This document shows positions 62,335 to 64,000 of a DNA stretch of 64,000 bases, piece after piece. The translations under genes and the position numbers were made by a program. Position 1 is the first letter of the stretch. Every line of letters begins with the position of its first letter. The DNA lies in NCBI RefSeq assembly GCF_000328705.1, contig NC_019673.1, positions 744,001 through 808,000 on the forward strand, given 5' to 3'. Below the pieces are notes generated by a model. The model did not search any database and had not been told where the DNA came from. It saw only the letters and a program-made list of their open reading frames with translations. Source of the DNA: Saccharothrix espanaensis DSM 44229. Its GTDB lineage: Bacteria > Actinomycetota > Actinomycetes > Mycobacteriales > Pseudonocardiaceae.

Positions 62335-63416
62335 TCAGTCGAGGACGCGGCGCAGGAAGCCGCGCATCCCGAGCGTGCCGAAGCCGAGGACCGACGCCAC
62401 CAGCACCACCAGGCACACCCACAGCGGCAGGTGCGGGACGCCCGGCGCGAGCACCGCCCGGGTGCCCTCGCTGACGTAGGTGAGCGGGTTGAGCGGGTTG
62501 AGCGGGTGGAGCGGGTGGAGCGGGTGGAGCGGGTTGAGCGCCTGGAACCAGCGCAGGCCGTCCAGCTCCGGCCACGGGAACTGCGCCGAGCCCGTGAACA
62601 GCAACGGGGTGAGGATCACCGCGAACATCACGTTGAGGTGCCGGGGCGAGACCGCCGTGCCGATCACCATGCCGACCGCCGCGCCCGCCGGCGAGCAGGA
62701 CGATCACCAGCAGCGCCACCGGGACCCCCGACAGCGCCCACGAGACGTCGAGCACAGCGAACCCGATCGGGATCATCAGCACCGCCGCGAGCAGCCCGCG
62801 CAACGCCCCGAACGCCATCTTCTCCACCGCCACCAGCGGGAACGGCTGGACGACCACCTGCGTGAGGAACGCGGGCAGTTCCCGGCCGGTGAAGACGTCC
62901 TCCAGGCTCGGCCTGCCGACGGCCAGGTCGACCACCGCGCCGTCGAGCCGCTCGACGGTCCGCAGGACGTCCGGCAGGGCGACCGCCGGGGCGGTGTCGG
63001 TGTAGAGCCGGAACAGCCGGGCCCGCTCGACAGCCCATCCGGTTCAGCACCCCGTCCGCGAGCCGGGTGCGCTCGGCGCGGCCCAGACCGTGGTGGGCGG
63101 CGTGGAACAGCAGGTTCTGCCGGACGTTGAGCGCGCGGTCGAGGGTGTTGCGCTGCGGCACGACGGCGAGCACCTGGCGCGCCTTGCGCGGGTCGGCCAC
63201 CACGTCGACGCCCTCCACCAGGGCCCGGCCGGACGTCGGCCGCACCCTGGTGGTCAGCACGCCCACGGTGGTCGTCTTGCCGGCCCCGCTCGGGCCGAGC
63301 AGACTGAACACCTCGCCCCTGCGCACCGCGAAGCCGAGGCCGTCCACCGCCGGTTTCCGGCCGCCTTCGTAGACCTTCACCACGTCCGCCACCGCTACGG
63401 CTTCGTCCACGGCCAC
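62335..63416 (-). pseudogene. decayed DrrAB-type ABC exporter (ATPase and permease remnants fused)
   Basis: From GTG 63416 the minus strand reads an ABC ATPase: VYEGGRKPAVDGLGFAVRRG, Walker A GPSGAGKTT, Q-loop VVPQRNTLD, as far as RLADGVLNRMG (about 63030). The frame then changes and continues with ERARLFRLYTDTAPAVALPD to GRPSLEDVFTGRE, the end of such ATPases. The signature motif and Walker B are deleted. It runs straight into permease fragments (ELPAFLTQVVVQPF, AVEKMAFGALRGLLAAVLM), with another frameshift near 62690 before GMVIGTAVSPRHLNVMFAVI and a C-terminal membrane helix. It is clearly not functional. Confidence 0.88.
62482..62535. repeat. six 9-bp tandem units inside the ABC exporter remnant
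   Basis: GAGCGGGTT or GAGCGGGTG is repeated at 62482, 62491, 62500, 62509, 62518 and 62527. In the remnant reading frame they encode alternating NPL and HPL triplets before TYVSEG. Intact permeases have a single NPL at this site, so this is an expansion. Confidence 0.85.
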
Positions 63417-63564
63417 CAGCCCAGGCAGGCGGCGCAACCCGGTTCGCGAGGGTTTCCCGCCGCGTCGGGACGCGCGCTCCACCGCGACGGACCCTCGGTC
63501 CGCCACCGCGCACGGGAACGCGGCGCGACCCGACGTGGGCTTCACCGCCGGCGGGGTCGCGTGG

Positions 63565-64000
<436 letters not shown>

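Overview
The window is high-GC actinomycete chromosome. The best match is the order Pseudonocardiales (a Saccharothrix, Lentzea or Actinosynnema-like organism). The reasons are the near-universal G/C in third codon positions, a mycothiol S-conjugate amidase (Mca), chaplin-like secreted proteins, a class F-type sortase, a DUF58/MoxR cluster, and gene order that tracks Mycobacterium tuberculosis in two blocks. Block one (eno, ftsB, DUF501, ppx) follows the Rv1023-Rv1026 order. Block two (thiolase, SGNH hydrolase, cbs, proline-rich RDD protein, metB, greA, DUF4307, mca, small membrane protein, YyaL, hemolysin III, short isoprenyl diphosphate synthase, phoH2) follows Rv1074c-Rv1095. The synteny is from recalled family and genome knowledge, not from a search.

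Layout. 1-1.5 kb: edge of an alpha/beta hydrolase, divergent from a cytochrome P450 that carries a one-base frameshift. 1.5-6.7 kb: core block one plus a lytic transglycosylase. 6.9-12.5 kb: an oppABCDF oligopeptide importer with a hairpin between oppA and oppB, then a small Sel1 protein. 13-15.7 kb: S10 carboxypeptidase, divergent family 5 uracil-DNA glycosylase, small secreted protein. 15.8-19.8 kb: DUF4129/MoxR/DUF58 membrane operon. 19.9-21.3 kb: type II NADH dehydrogenase.

21.4-23.9 kb holds the most unusual unit. A 40-residue peptide is followed 2 bases later by an ATP-grasp ligase, which overlaps an enzyme with an N-terminal PqqD-like region and a SagB-type flavin dehydrogenase domain. 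This looks like a RiPP or peptide-derived cofactor cassette of a kind I do not recognise. Both enzymes carry one rare TTA leucine codon, and a tRNA gene with a UAA anticodon but a short, class I variable loop lies just downstream. 24.2-27.7 kb: a DUF885 protein and a two-component system.

27.9-32.6 kb: a PQQ operon (pqqA, then after a CA-rich spacer pqqC-D-E-B), divergent from a secreted PQQ-type sugar dehydrogenase that could use the cofactor. 32.7-36.1 kb: a three-gene surface operon (SpaA-like wall protein, sortase, polysaccharide-deacetylase-like protein). 36-38 kb: tandem repeats, a YccA-family protein, a 132-bp nested palindrome and a small zinc-finger-like protein. 38-59.8 kb: core block two, interrupted by hpd with a divergent Lrp regulator, a minimal M1 peptidase-like protein, two chaplin-like genes and a second DUF885 gene. 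59.9-62.3 kb: a two-gene unit pairing a two-transmembrane protein with a membrane-anchored substrate-binding/VWA fusion. 62.3-63.4 kb: a decayed ABC exporter. 63.6-64 kb: the end of guaB1.
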